Source: Vibrio galatheae (GTDB lineage: Bacteria; Pseudomonadota; Gammaproteobacteria; Enterobacterales; Vibrionaceae). From it: a DNA stretch of 64,000 bases. Below are positions 63,283 to 64,000 of the stretch, piece by piece. The notes under the pieces were generated by a model. It saw only the letters and a list, made by a program, of their open reading frames with translations. It had not been told where the DNA came from and made no database searches. A program made the position numbers and the translations under genes. Position 1 is the first letter of the stretch, and the number at the start of each line of letters is the position of its first letter. The stretch spans positions 1 through 64,000 of the forward strand of contig NZ_JXXV01000025.1 in NCBI RefSeq assembly GCF_000967545.1, read 5' to 3'.

Positions 63283-64000
63283 TTAGTTACTTGCCGCTTT
63301 AAGACCTGCGTTAATATCTAACACATCTTGCTCACTTAGCGTACCGACGGCTTGGCGTAGCTGAAGTACGCTAAGAATGTAGTCGTAACGAGCATTCGAT
63401 AGGTTCTTGTTCGCATCGTAGAGGCGACGTGTTGAGTCTAGAACATCAACAATAGTACGTGTACCAACATCGAAGCCTGCTTCGGTTGCTTCTAGTGCAG
63501 ATTGTGCCGATACAACGGTTTGCTCATAGGCACGCAGAGCACCAATCGAGGCACTGATATTGTTGTTAAACGCACGTACATCTTTAACCACACTACGGTA
63601 AGTTGCTTCAAGATCTTGGCTTGCAGCAACATAGTTAAATTCTGCTTGTTTGGTTAGTGAGGTTGTCGCGCCACCTGTGTAAAGAGGAACGGCAAGGTTT
63701 ACCCCAATATTGAAATCGTCCGTTTGTGGGTCAGTCGATGTTGCGTTTGATACATCACTGTAGCTGTATCCAGCATCTAAGCTAAGTTTTGGAAGATGGC
63801 CTGAGCTCGCTTTTGAGATGTTGTCTTTAGCTATGTCTTGCGAGATTCGAGCAGACAGTAGGCTTAAGTTCTTTTGCTGTGCTTCTGAAACAAGTGCGTC
63901 AATGGCGGCCGCGGTTTTCTGTGCAGAGAAACGGTCAGTATCAAGAACGTCCAAGTTTGAGTGCTCTTGACCAGTGATTTCACGTAGACCTTCGTAGCTG
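63283..64000 (-). CDS. tolC: TolC outer-membrane efflux channel (3' part only)
   Basis: C-terminal about 238 residues of the trimeric exit duct used by RND pumps and type I secretion. The reading frame is open through the right edge, so the start lies outside the window. Family features include SAQKTAAAIDALVSEAQQKNLSLLSARI, the internal repeat LDAGYSYSD, a helical barrel segment and the C-terminal VGTRTIVDVLDSTRRLYDANKNLSNARYDYILS. TolC is usually about 430-440 aa, so roughly 190-200 residues are missing. Confidence 0.94.
   Translation of the reverse strand, partial: SYEGLREITGQEHSNLDVLDTDRFSAQKTAAAIDALVSEAQQKNLSLLSARISQDIAKDNISKASSGHLPKLSLDAGYSYSDVSNATSTDPQTDDFNIGVNLAVPLYTGGATTSLTKQAEFNYVAASQDLEATYRSVVKDVRAFNNNISASIGALRAYEQTVVSAQSALEATEAGFDVGTRTIVDVLDSTRRLYDANKNLSNARYDYILSVLQLRQAVGTLSEQDVLDINAGLKAASN

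Overview
The window is a Vibrio (Vibrionaceae, Gammaproteobacteria) chromosome segment of moderate G+C. It is dominated by conserved housekeeping genes: cca, gspAB, glnE, hldE, arcA, arcB, thrABC, rpsO, pnp, nlpI, secG, rimP-nusA-infB-rbfA-truB, two gltBD operons and tolC. Protein lengths and motifs match the Enterobacterales/Vibrionales families closely. I saw no prophage, integron, CRISPR array, insertion sequence or defence island. This is core genome, with a few decayed genes and an unusual gene order.

Layout. 1-15.3 kb: cca, gspAB (type II secretion helpers), an SH3/coiled-coil anchored protein, a phosphate transporter with its DUF47 partner, inorganic triphosphatase, a K+ channel, a small chemoreceptor, glnE and hldE. 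15.3-26.1 kb: arcA with a perfect FNR-type palindrome upstream, DUF3293, an RraA-like protein, a small predicted outer-membrane protein, the threonine operon with leader peptide and attenuator, then TRIC channel, btuF, cbiB and mtnN. 26.2-37.4 kb: rpsO, pnp, nlpI, a MarR/MATE pair sharing one 16-bp operator, and the anaerobic ubiquinone genes ubiUV and ubiT with a GGDEF-EAL enzyme between them, then yhbS. 37.4-44.6 kb: secG, tRNA-Leu(GAG), initiator tRNA, rimP-nusA-infB-rbfA-truB. 44.9-57.8 kb: a DUF1499 lipoprotein and two tandem glutamate synthase operons of different types. 58.3-64 kb: a truncated yhcC-like radical-SAM gene, a PAS-GGDEF cyclase, arcB, a lipoprotein gene split by an in-frame amber codon, and the 3' part of tolC, which runs off the window.

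Many genes concern nitrogen and redox control. glnE and gltBD handle ammonia assimilation, ArcAB and FNR-type sites handle oxygen response, and ubiTUV makes ubiquinone without oxygen. Two c-di-GMP enzymes sit next to redox genes. The best leads are the two decayed genes, the MarR operator pair, the ArcB Cys241-to-Tyr difference, the CRP-like site placed near -61.5 of a predicted gltB promoter, and the nested rearranged gene order. I found no convincing wholly new system.
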